Source of the DNA: an uncultured Olsenella sp.
GTDB taxonomy: Bacteria > Actinomycetota > Coriobacteriia > Coriobacteriales > Atopobiaceae
Assembly: GCA_900316105.1 (NCBI GenBank)
Contig: ONBR01000015.1
Span: 1 to 47,701, forward strand
Direction: 5' to 3'
Length of the DNA: 47,701 nt
Part shown: one piece after another, positions 40,744 through 47,701 of the stretch
How positions within the stretch are numbered: position 1 is the stretch's first letter
How the letters are laid out: each line of letters starts with the position of its first letter
The notes under the pieces: generated by a model
The model's input: the letters and a program-made list of their open reading frames with translations, nothing else
Database searches by the model: none
Told to the model about the DNA's origin: nothing
Made by a program: the position numbers and the translations under genes

Positions 40744-42933
40744 ATGGCAGACGAAGGTATGAGCGAGCCTCAGCAGGAAGCTCCTCAGGCAGTCCCGACT
40801 CAGGAGACGGCTCAGGAGCCCAAGGCCCCGGAGCACCGCGAGCCAGAGGCCCAGAGGCCCGTGGTAGAGGCTGAACCCCAGCCACAGGCAAAGGCCCCGG
40901 AGCAGCAGGCTGCGGAGCCCTCTTCCGAGGTCGCGGCCGAGGCTGAGGCCAAACCCAAGCCCAAGAAGCCCCGCGCCACCCGCAGGAGGACAAAGAAGCC
41001 CGCTCCCTCCGAGGGTGCCGCAGATGAGGCTCCCAATGTCGAACCCGAGCCTGTTCCCGCCGAGGCTGCCGCGAGCGATGGCGAGGAAAAGAAGAAGCCC
41101 GCCCGCAGGGGCAGGAAGCCTCGTGCACGCAAAGCCGATTCTGAGGCAGAGGCCGAGGCGGCTCCCGCATCCAAGCAGATGTCCCTGGATGTGGCTGCCC
41201 TGAACAAGACTACCCAAGATGCCACCGAGGCCTCGGCGACCCTGCTGGCTCCTCCCGTCACGACCCTTGCCGAGGCCGACCAGACCGCTTCCGCGCCCGC
41301 TCCCAAGCGCCGCGGTCGCAGACGCAAGGCAGACGCAGAGGACACCGTCGAGCCTGCCCAGAAGGCAGCCGACGACGAGGCAAAGGACAATGCTCCCGCC
41401 GATATGGACGCCTCTGCCCAGGAAGGCTCCGAGCAGACGGGCGACCACAAGCACACGGAAGACGGCGAGTCCCAGGACTCCGGCCAGCAGAAGCGAGAGC
41501 ACGAACGTGGCGGCCGCCGTCGCAATCGCAAGGGAGACCGCGACCAGCGTGGGGACCGTGACCAGCGTGACCAGGGCGGCCAGCGCGACCAGGGCGGCCG
41601 CAACAACCGTCGCAACCGCCGCAACCGCCGTGGCCAGGAGCGAAGCGCCGAACCCAGCCTTTCCAGGGAAGACTTGCAGGCTATGAAGGTGGCCGAGCTC
41701 AGGAGCAAGGCAGCAGAGCTGGGCGTGGAGTACGTGGGCGTAAAGAAGGCACAGCTGGTCGAGACCATCTACCAGGCCGCTGCCCGAGCTGAGGGCTTCA
41801 AGCAGGTCGCCGGCATCCTTGAGGTACAGAACGAGGGCTACGCCTTCCTTCGCACGGGCAACTACATGGTCGGTGACGATGACGCCTTCGTGCACCAGCA
41901 AATCATCCGCCAGTATGGTCTGCGCCCTGGTGACATGATCATGGGCACCGTCGGTCCCTCCCGCAACAACAACACGAAGTATCCGCCCCTGCAGAGGGTC
42001 CAGATGGTCAACGGTCGCGCTCCCGAGGAAATGAAGTCCCGTCCTCGCTTCCGCGACCTGACGCCCATCTTCCCCAACGAGCGCCTGTACATGGAGCACG
42101 GCAAGGATTCCATCACGGGTCGTGCCATCGATCTGGTCGCTCCCATCGGCAAGGGCCAGCGTGGCCTGATCGTCTCGCCCCCCAAGGCGGGCAAGACCAC
42201 GGTCCTCAAGAAGATCTGCCAGTCGATCACCGCGAACAACCCCGAGGTGCACCTCTTCTGCCTGCTGGTGGACGAGCGCCCCGAGGAGGTCACCGACATG
42301 GAGCGCTCCATCAGGGGCGAGGTCGTGGCCTCGACCTTCGATATGCCTGCGTCCAACCACACCGCCGTCTCGGAGCTCGTGATCGAGCACGCGAAGCGCC
42401 TGGTGGAACTGGGCGAGGACGTCGTCGTGGTCCTGGACTCCATCACCCGTCTGGCCCGCGCCTACAACCTGGCCCAGCCGCCCTCGGGCCGCATCCTCTC
42501 CGGTGGCGTCGATTCCGCCGCTCTCTACCCGCCCAAGAAGTTCCTGGGTGCGGCCCGCAACATCGAGAACGGCGGCTCCCTGACCATCATCGCCTCGGCC
42601 CTGGTGGACACGGGCTCAAAGATGGACGAGGTCATCTTCGAGGAGTTCAAGGGCACCGGCAACATGGAGCTCAAGCTGGACCGCGACCTGGCCGACCGCC
42701 GCATCTTCCCTGCCATCGACCCCGTGGCGTCCGGCACCCGCAACGAGGAGCTTCTGATGAAGCCCGAATATCAGCCCTTCGTCTGGGGTCTCCGTCGCGT
42801 CCTTGCCAACATGAACAACACCGAGCGTGCTGCCCAGGCTCTGGTACGTGGCCTCAAGAAGACCAAGTCCAACGAGGAGTTCCTGATTCTCTCGGCAAAA
42901 CGCGCCCAGAAGACCACGGACTTCATCGCCTAG
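40744..42933 (+). CDS. rho: Transcription termination factor Rho
   Basis: The product has 729 residues, much longer than the 419 of E. coli Rho. Residues 1 to about 310 are low complexity: first Ala/Pro/Glu/Gln-rich with basic clusters, then an Arg/Asn/Gly/Asp-rich stretch (RRNRRNRRG region). The Rho N-terminal helix bundle follows ([17 protein letters not shown]), then the cold-shock-like RNA-binding domain ([16 protein letters not shown]). The ATPase has Walker [14 protein letters not shown], Walker [16 protein letters not shown] and the Q-loop region. Actinobacterial Rho proteins carry similar insertions that increase RNA binding. GATAGGAAAG precedes ATG 40744. Confidence 0.96.
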   Translation: MADEGMSEPQQEAPQAVPTQETAQEPKAPEHREPEAQRPVVEAEPQPQAKAPEQQAAEPSSEVAAEAEAKPKPKKPRATRRRTKKPAPSEGAADEAPNVEPEPVPAEAAASDGEEKKKPARRGRKPRARKADSEAEAEAAPASKQMSLDVAALNKTTQDATEASATLLAPPVTTLAEADQTASAPAPKRRGRRRKADAEDTVEPAQKAADDEAKDNAPADMDASAQEGSEQTGDHKHTEDGESQDSGQQKREHERGGRRRNRKGDRDQRGDRDQRDQGGQRDQGGRNNRRNRRNRRGQERSAEPSLSREDLQAMKVAELRSKAAELGVEYVGVKKAQLVETIYQAAARAEGFKQVAGILEVQNEGYAFLRTGNYMVGDDDAFVHQQIIRQYGLRPGDMIMGTVGPSRNNNTKYPPLQRVQMVNGRAPEEMKSRPRFRDLTPIFPNERLYMEHGKDSITGRAIDLVAPIGKGQRGLIVSPPKAGKTTVLKKICQSITANNPEVHLFCLLVDERPEEVTDMERSIRGEVVASTFDMPASNHTAVSELVIEHAKRLVELGEDVVVVLDSITRLARAYNLAQPPSGRILSGGVDSAALYPPKKFLGAARNIENGGSLTIIASALVDTGSKMDEVIFEEFKGTGNMELKLDRDLADRRIFPAIDPVASGTRNEELLMKPEYQPFVWGLRRVLANMNNTERAAQALVRGLKKTKSNEEFLILSAKRAQKTTDFIA

Positions 42934-42948
42934 TTCGACCTGAGGGAC

Positions 42949-43046
42949 GGGCGGGACGGTTCCCTTGGCCAGTGCTCGGACATTCTCGCGGCGCGCTGCG
43001 CGCGACCGCTGCGAAACTGCGCCTGGCCAAGGGAACCGTCCCGCCC
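42949..43046. repeat. Family 3 element D (inverted, long core)
   Basis: Arms 42949-42971 and 43024-43046 (GGGCGGGACGGTTCCCTTGG...) are a perfect 23-bp inverted repeat. Read on the minus strand the core is GGCGCAGTTTCGCAGCGG, a GCGCGC hairpin, then GCGAGAATGTCCGAGCAC. It begins 15 bp after the rho stop codon. Confidence 0.92.
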
Positions 43047-43112
43047 TCTTGCATGTCGAGGAGGCTCGAAGCCCGTGGCCCTCAGGAATCGCGGCACAGG
43101 GGAGGAAGGGAG

Positions 43113-43156
43113 GCGCGCGGGTTAATAAGGAAAAAATTAGCCGCGCGCGTTTTTTA
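43113..43156 (+). terminator. Strong intrinsic terminator
   Basis: CGCGCGG-TTAAT pairs with ATTA-CCGCGCG and is followed by TTTTTTATAGG. It comes 180 bp after rho, past element D, so it may be a second rho terminator or may end an unrecognised short RNA. Confidence 0.8.
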
Positions 43157-43324
43157 TAGGTGCGCGATCTGATAGGTGGACTGGAGTGGCGGCTCCCCAT
43201 GACTTGCAGGTGGTGCCCTTGACCTTCCTTCATAGGTCCGCGTTACGCGCGCCCATTCCCGCCCCCTTGGTGGCGGACCCTCCCCAGTTGCCGAACAGGT
43301 GGGTCAAACCTTTGCTGGGTGCGC
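43157..43324. other. Gap without a recognised gene
   Basis: The stretch holds a 7-bp stem GGTCCGC (43235) / GCGGACC (43273) and otherwise nothing I can assign. No ORF has a ribosome binding site and plausible composition. Confidence 0.4.
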
Positions 43325-43413
43325 GGGGGCCATGCTTTGTCCCGGCGCAGTTTCGCAGCGGCGAGCGGAGCTCGCTGCGAGAATGTTTGAGCACGGGACA
43401 AAGCATGGCTCCC
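43325..43413. repeat. Family 3 element E (long core)
   Basis: Left arm 43325-43343 (GGGGGCCATGCTTTGTCCC) pairs with 43395-43413 with one G-T wobble. The core is GGCGCAGTTTCGCAGCGG, then a GCGAGCGGAGCTCGC hairpin, then GAGAATGTTTGAGCAC. It is the only copy not at the 3' end of an adjacent gene: the next gene starts 227 bp later in the same direction. That 43414-43640 stretch shows nothing else I can assign. Confidence 0.92.
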
Positions 43414-43640
43414 ACGACCCTAAACGGACTTTCACCAGCCTGTCGCTTGCAAATGGGGAGATACGCGGTATTATTCAGTAGCAAGGTGCGGAAAATGCGC
43501 ATCTTGAACGGCACACGCAGCTCAGACGAAACACGCCGTCACATTTTATGCATTGCCATGAGTCCCGTGACTTCTGGCGAGTGCGTTTCCCTCGTCTTCC
43601 TGTAGCGCCGTTATCGGGGTCCTGCTGTGGAGGAGTGACG

Positions 43641-45026
43641 ATGAGGGGTTCTACGAGTTCCGCTGCCATACGTGCCGGACTGATTGGTTCGCTAGCTGTC
43701 TCGCTGCAGTGCGTTTCCGCTCAACCTGCCCTGGCTGACACGAACGGCCCCACCATCCTTCAAAATACCTACCTATACCCCTTCGCGGCCGGTGTCCTGG
43801 CGGGATGCGTCCTCACGGGCACCGTATGCGGCATCGCCGTCTCGGTAATGAAGAGACGACAGGAGAAGTTCCGCGAGGAAAAGAACGGTTCTACCTCCGT
43901 CCTGCATGCCGAGGACTTCAAAAAGGCTCACGCCGAGACTCGCTCCCAGGATACGGGCGCCTTTGATCCCGACGCCACACGTGTGGTGAACAGGCATCCC
44001 CACCCCCAGGAGGGGGAGGTTGCCTCCCAGGAGGATTGGGACGCCTGGGGCCATCACCTCTCCAACGACCTGGAGGACGTTGCCTCCAACTACGTTGAGC
44101 GCCTGACCTTTGCCGAGCGCGTCGCCTCCAAGGCCCGCGGCGTCCGCGAGGTCCTGGGGGAACGTCTGGGCGTGGAAAAGGATGCCTTCGATGGTCTTCC
44201 CATCATCGAGCGTGCCGACGGCACCGTGGGTGACGTGGGTACCAGCTGGTGGAACAATCGCCTGGGCGACTCCATCCGCACGGTCAACGAGAACACCCAG
44301 TCTACGGGAAAGATCCTGGGAGTGGACGAGCTCGCCCCCGGCGCTCCGCGCGAGCGTGCCGTCGCCCGTCCCCAGGCAAAGCCCCAGGCACAGTCCCGTA
44401 AGGCTGCACCTGCCATGTCTGTTCCCGCCGCACCCTCAAAGCCCGCGTCTGCCGTGCCCATACCTGCCAAACCTCGGCAGCGGAAGGTGGCCGACGTGCT
44501 GGCCCACGGTCACACCGAGTCCATTCCCGACTGGATGAGCAACTCCGCACGTGCGAAGGTCGACCTCAGCGACTTCCGCGGTATGTCCTCCACGAGCAGG
44601 TCCGCTCTCATCGCCAGCCGTGTTGCCGAGGTAGACCAGGGTGTCTTCCCTGCAAAGCGTGACGTGCGCGAGCTGGACCACGATGACATGTGGGACGAGG
44701 CCCTTGCCTCGATGGACGAGAGGATCAACGCCTACATCGCAAAGCCCGGCCTGGTCACGGCCGAGGAGGCAAAGGCCGAGAGCATTCGCCAGGCCCAGCT
44801 GGACGTGGAGTCCCACGTGGACCAGCTGGTGAACGAGGAGTTCGCTCGTAGGCATCGCGTCAATCGTCCCACCAACTCCCTGGACGCATCTGACAGCTGG
44901 CGTGTTCTGGACGGCACCCTGTCTCCCGACGCCACGAACGTCCTCAATGGACGTCGCCGCACCCGCAAGGCTCCTGCCTACAAGCCCAAGCACATGGCGC
45001 ATGCCCGCGTCGCGCAGGGAGCGTAG
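43641..45026 (+). CDS. Exported or membrane protein of unknown function
   Basis: The product has 461 residues. A signal-like N-terminus (about 1-34, ending AQPALA) is followed by a second hydrophobic helix (about 50-75, YPFAAGVLAGCVLTG) and a basic KRRQEK stop-transfer. The remainder is soluble, charged, and contains a Pro/Ala/Lys-rich linker at about 235-290. It has no recognised domain. The topology suggests a long cytoplasmic part if the signal is cleaved and the second helix anchors it. GGAGGAG precedes ATG 43641. The VanZ-like gene follows after three bases, so they are co-transcribed. Confidence 0.65.
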   Translation: MRGSTSSAAIRAGLIGSLAVSLQCVSAQPALADTNGPTILQNTYLYPFAAGVLAGCVLTGTVCGIAVSVMKRRQEKFREEKNGSTSVLHAEDFKKAHAETRSQDTGAFDPDATRVVNRHPHPQEGEVASQEDWDAWGHHLSNDLEDVASNYVERLTFAERVASKARGVREVLGERLGVEKDAFDGLPIIERADGTVGDVGTSWWNNRLGDSIRTVNENTQSTGKILGVDELAPGAPRERAVARPQAKPQAQSRKAAPAMSVPAAPSKPASAVPIPAKPRQRKVADVLAHGHTESIPDWMSNSARAKVDLSDFRGMSSTSRSALIASRVAEVDQGVFPAKRDVRELDHDDMWDEALASMDERINAYIAKPGLVTAEEAKAESIRQAQLDVESHVDQLVNEEFARRHRVNRPTNSLDASDSWRVLDGTLSPDATNVLNGRRRTRKAPAYKPKHMAHARVAQGA

Positions 45027-45029
45027 CTC

Positions 45030-45497
45030 TTGGCGGCAATTGGCTTTCGGCAAAAACTGTCTAGTTGGGTCCAGAGCCCCCGCTTCTGGGCTGTCTGCTT
45101 TGCTCTCTGGGTCTGCTTCGTCTGGGGCCATTCCCTCTTGGACGGTGATGCCTCGTCTGCCGAGAGCTCGCGCTTTGCCTTCCTGCTCTACCCCTGGCTG
45201 ATCAGGGATATAGACCTGGCCACCTTCATCATTCGCAAGTTTGCTCACTTCTCGGAGTATGCCGTGCTGGGAATCATCGCCTGGCAGCTCAGGCGTACCT
45301 GGCGGGGCGTGACCGCATCCGTCAGGGCCAGCGTCCTGCCTTTGGTGCTCATGGTGGCCATCCCCATCCTGGACGAGACCATCCAGCTTAGCGTTCCCGG
45401 GCGTTCCGGCTCCCCACGCGACGTCCTCATTGACCTCGCCGGTGCCTGCACCGGCCTGCTGGTCGCTCGGACCCTGTCGGGACGAAGGCACGGCTAA
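45030..45497 (+). CDS. VanZ-like family membrane protein
   Basis: The product has 155 residues with about four hydrophobic segments. The VanZ signature is visible: IIRKFAHFSEYAVLG near residue 68 and ILDETIQLSVPGRSGSPRDVLIDLAG near 115-140. VanZ itself is linked to low-level teicoplanin resistance, but most family members have no known role. TTG 45030 is used as start; AGGGAG lies eight bases upstream and no better codon exists near the conserved N-terminus. Confidence 0.85.
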   Translation: MAAIGFRQKLSSWVQSPRFWAVCFALWVCFVWGHSLLDGDASSAESSRFAFLLYPWLIRDIDLATFIIRKFAHFSEYAVLGIIAWQLRRTWRGVTASVRASVLPLVLMVAIPILDETIQLSVPGRSGSPRDVLIDLAGACTGLLVARTLSGRRHG

Positions 45498-45542
45498 GAG
45501 ACTCGTTCGGGCACGGCCGCTGACATTCTTTGCCCCTCGGCG

Positions 45543-45554
45543 AATATTACAAGC
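45543..45554 (+). promoter_or_regulatory. AATATTACAAGC motif ahead of the first binding-protein gene
   Basis: The same 12 bases, with one change (AATATTGCAAGC), occur at 47040 ahead of the paralogous gene. It lies in an AT-rich stretch that contrasts with the rest of the window. Confidence 0.4.
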
Positions 45555-45678
45555 GTGAAAAGACTTGCTTCGTTGCCCCTGCGTGACAAATTCAATAACG
45601 TAAAGTAACTGAGAAATTACCGATAGATTACTGAAAGTGTCGGTATAGCGAATTGTCTTTTTTGGGGAGGGTTTCGCA

Positions 45679-46887
45679 ATGGCAAATGCAATGAGCAGGC
45701 GTAATTTCGTCAAGCTTAGTGGCGTCGCAGCGGCAGGACTGGGTGGCGTTTCCATTCTGGCTGCTTGTGGCGGTGGCGGCGGTGCAGCTGCCGACTCCGA
45801 CACTATCAAGGTCGGCGTCCTCGGTCCCTTCACGGGCGACGTCGCCCAGTACGGCACGGCTGTCCGTGCCGGTGCCGAACTCTATATCAAGCAGGTCAAT
45901 GACAAGGGTGGCATCAACGGCAAGAAGGTCGAGTCCGTGGAGCAGGACGAGAAGGGCGACGCCACCGAGGCCGTGAACGCCTACAACAAGATGGTCGAGG
46001 ACGGCTGCGTGGCCATCATCGGCGACGTCACCTCCACGCCCTCCGCGGCAGTTGCCCAGGCCTCCGTCGCCGACAACATGCCCCTGGTCTCCGCCTCCGC
46101 CACGGCGGCCTCCTTCATCAGCTACGGGTCCAACGCCTTCCGCGCCTGCATCACCGATCCCTACCAGGGAAAGCTCATGGCTGACTTTGCCGCCAAGCAG
46201 GGCTACAAGACGGTGGGTACCATCTACAACTCCGGCGGCGACTACGAGAAGGGCGTCAACGACGCCTTCGTCGAGGAGGCCAAGAAGCAGGCCATCACCG
46301 TCACCGACCAGGAGGGCTATGCCGCGGGCGACGTGGACTTCAACGCCCAGCTCACCAAGATTCTGGCTTCCAATCCCGACGCCATCCTCTGCCCCAACTA
46401 CTACAGCGACGCGGGCAAGATCGTGACCCAGGCCCGCCAGCTGGGCTACAAGGGCCCCTTCCTGGGAGCCGACGGCTGGTCCAACATCGCTGGCGGCGAC
46501 CAGGACTACGCCTCCGCAGAAGATCTGGAGGGCTGCTTCTACGACTGCTCCTTCATCTCCACCAACGAGGACCAGAAGGTCCAGCAGTTCATCAAGGACT
46601 ATAAGGAGGCAAACGGAGGCACCGAGCCCACCAACTTCTGTGCCCTGGGCTACGATGCGGCAATGGTGGTCCTGAACGCCATCGAGACCGTGGAGAAGGA
46701 CGGCAAGGCCAGGGCTGGCACCGCCGACTACTCCCAGGCCATCATCGACGCCATCGCCTCCGGGTCAGCCGACGGCGTGACCGGCACCATCAAGTATGCC
46801 GGGACGGGTGACCCCGTGAAGCCCACCCTGGTCATCACCTTCAAGGGCGGCAAGCAGGAGGTCTTCGATACCATCGAGGGCGCCTAG
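45679..46887 (+). CDS. Branched-chain amino-acid-type ABC transporter substrate-binding lipoprotein
   Basis: The product has 402 residues. It begins with a Tat-type signal (SRRNFVKLSG) and a lipobox ending LAAC (Cys30), so it is probably exported folded and lipid-anchored. The mature part is a periplasmic-binding-protein type I fold: IKVGVLGPFTGDVAQYG, GGINGKKVESVEQDEKGDATEAVNAY, VAIIGDVTSTPS and a C-terminal GVTGTIKYAGTGDPVKP. LivJ/LivK-like members bind leucine, isoleucine or valine; the true ligand is not known. GGGGAGGG precedes ATG 45679. A paralogue follows 300 bp downstream. Confidence 0.9.
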   Translation: MANAMSRRNFVKLSGVAAAGLGGVSILAACGGGGGAAADSDTIKVGVLGPFTGDVAQYGTAVRAGAELYIKQVNDKGGINGKKVESVEQDEKGDATEAVNAYNKMVEDGCVAIIGDVTSTPSAAVAQASVADNMPLVSASATAASFISYGSNAFRACITDPYQGKLMADFAAKQGYKTVGTIYNSGGDYEKGVNDAFVEEAKKQAITVTDQEGYAAGDVDFNAQLTKILASNPDAILCPNYYSDAGKIVTQARQLGYKGPFLGADGWSNIAGGDQDYASAEDLEGCFYDCSFISTNEDQKVQQFIKDYKEANGGTEPTNFCALGYDAAMVVLNAIETVEKDGKARAGTADYSQAIIDAIASGSADGVTGTIKYAGTGDPVKPTLVITFKGGKQEVFDTIEGA

Positions 46888-46939
46888 CCTGTCGTCAGGC
46901 GATGAGACAAAAGTGGCCTGTCCCCATTTGTCACACCCA

Positions 46940-46971
46940 GCGGCCGTCCCTTTTTGGGCGGCCGCCTCTTC
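46940..46971 (+). terminator. Terminator after the first binding-protein gene
   Basis: GCGGCCGTCCC (46940) pairs with GGGCGGCCGC (46956) with one bulge across TTTTT, followed by CTCTT. Just before it, GAGACAAAAGTGGCC...TTTGTCAC (46903-46933) looks like a single diverged family 2 unit. Confidence 0.7.
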
Positions 46972-47036
46972 TTGCGCCGACCTCCCGCCAGCATCCGTGT
47001 TTCCTTCTGGCGTTCTTCTCGTTTCCATTGATGAAC

Positions 47037-47070
47037 GATAATATTGCAAGCATAAATCTAAAATATTATC
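47037..47070. promoter_or_regulatory. AT-rich inverted repeat ahead of the second binding-protein gene
   Basis: GATAATATT (47037-47045) and AATATTATC (47062-47070) are exact inverse copies 16 bp apart, inside an AT-rich island (about 47025-47120). The left half overlaps AATATTGCAAGC, the motif shared with 45543. Confidence 0.55.
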
Positions 47071-47194
47071 CAAATATATGCGTAAACAACAAAAGTCTAA
47101 CCAATTAATTAGCGTTGTCACACATACATCCTGCCCTAAGGTCTTTCCAGGTGCCGGTCACGGGAAGGCCGGCGGCAAGACTAAGGAGTGTGAC

Positions 47195-47701
47195 ATGGCT
47201 GGCGCAACGATGAACAGGCGCACCTTCCTCAAGCTGGGCGGTGCGGTCACGGCAGGACTTGGCAGCGCTTCCCTCCTGGCAGGCTGCGGTGGGGGAGGCT
47301 CCTCCTCTGGAGACTCCCTCAAGATTGGCCTCATCACCCCCATCACCGGCGACTACGCCCAGTACGGGCGGCCACTCGCAAGGGCGTCGAGCTCTACGTG
47401 AAGAAGTTCAACGACGGCGGCGGCGCCGGTGGCAAGAAGATCGAGCTTGACACCCAGGACAACAAGGCCGACGCCACCGAGACCGTCAACGCCTACAACA
47501 AGCTGACCGAGGAGGGCATCGTGGGCGTCATCGGCGCCCTGACCTCCACCAATACCGTGGCCCTGGCCCAGGCCTCAGCTGCCGACAACCTGCCCACCGT
47601 GGCCCCCGCCGCAACCGCGGCCGACGTCGTCGAGAAGGGCAAGAACACCTTCCGTGCTTGCTTCACCGACCCGGAGCAGGGCGTGGTCATGGCCGACTTC
47701 G
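47195..47701 (+). pseudogene. Second substrate-binding lipoprotein, frameshifted and cut by window end
   Basis: The start matches the gene at 45679: Tat-type signal NRRTFLKLGG, lipobox LAGC, then LKIGLITPITGDYAQYG. Near 47367-47372 (TACGGGCGGCC) one base is missing relative to the paralogue, and the first frame stops at 47401. The downstream frame continues without a stop to the window end with all expected pieces (RKGVELYVKKFND, ADATETVNAYNK, GVIGALTSTNTVALAQAS). CTAAGGAG precedes ATG 47195. It may be a real inactivating mutation or a base lost in sequencing; the clean downstream frame makes the second equally possible. Confidence 0.75.

Overview
The window reads as chromosomal DNA of a GC-rich Gram-positive actinobacterium. 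The best guess is class Coriobacteriia (Atopobiaceae, Olsenella-like). This rests on the run tgt-secD-secF-recJ-relA, a Rho with a long Ala/Pro/Glu/Arg-rich insertion, a RecJ fused to a helicase, Tat-type lipoprotein signals and abundant palindromic repeats. The placement is inferred from gene content; no 16S gene is present.

Layout. 1-1207: the end of a type I-C-like CRISPR array transcribed rightward, with repeat decay at its right end; cas genes are not in the window. 1239-5747: a hydrolase, a MmcQ/YjbR-type protein between two near-identical direct repeats, a YjjG-like phosphatase and a GT-B-like protein. 5777-12382: a TetR regulator with a double operator, followed by a GPH transporter, a GH36 alpha-galactosidase, galK and galT. 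Together they make a complete alpha-galactoside uptake, cleavage and Leloir-entry operon. 12504-15379: a DUF5714 protein, a hydrolase with an internal tandem repeat, a zinc-ribbon/DUF4234 protein and a DUF2752 protein. 15629-20179: a MetRS-like synthetase, a DUF3267 protein, a PEBP protein and a TIM-barrel protein. 20345-27009: queH, queA and tgt (queuosine) interspersed with membrane proteins and HPr. 27177-36289: secD, secF, recJ-helicase fusion, relA/spoT and an MBL hydrolase, tightly packed or overlapping. 36453-42933: tRNA-Leu(CAA), infC-rpmI-rplT with a leader attenuator, a TagO/WecA-like transferase, a candidate 6S-like small RNA and rho. 43641-47701: an exported membrane protein, a VanZ-like protein and two branched-chain-amino-acid-type substrate-binding lipoproteins, the second frameshifted and cut by the window end.

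The most unusual content is non-coding. Three families of structured repeats sit mainly at gene ends. Family 1 is a pair of TGTGACA...TGTCACA palindromes and brackets two single genes. Family 2 is a strict 30-bp array (GAGACA...TGTCTC) embedded in composite elements of several hundred bp. Family 3 has a conserved core flanked by long inverted arms that are nearly perfect within each locus but unrelated between loci. Family 3 is the best candidate for something undescribed.
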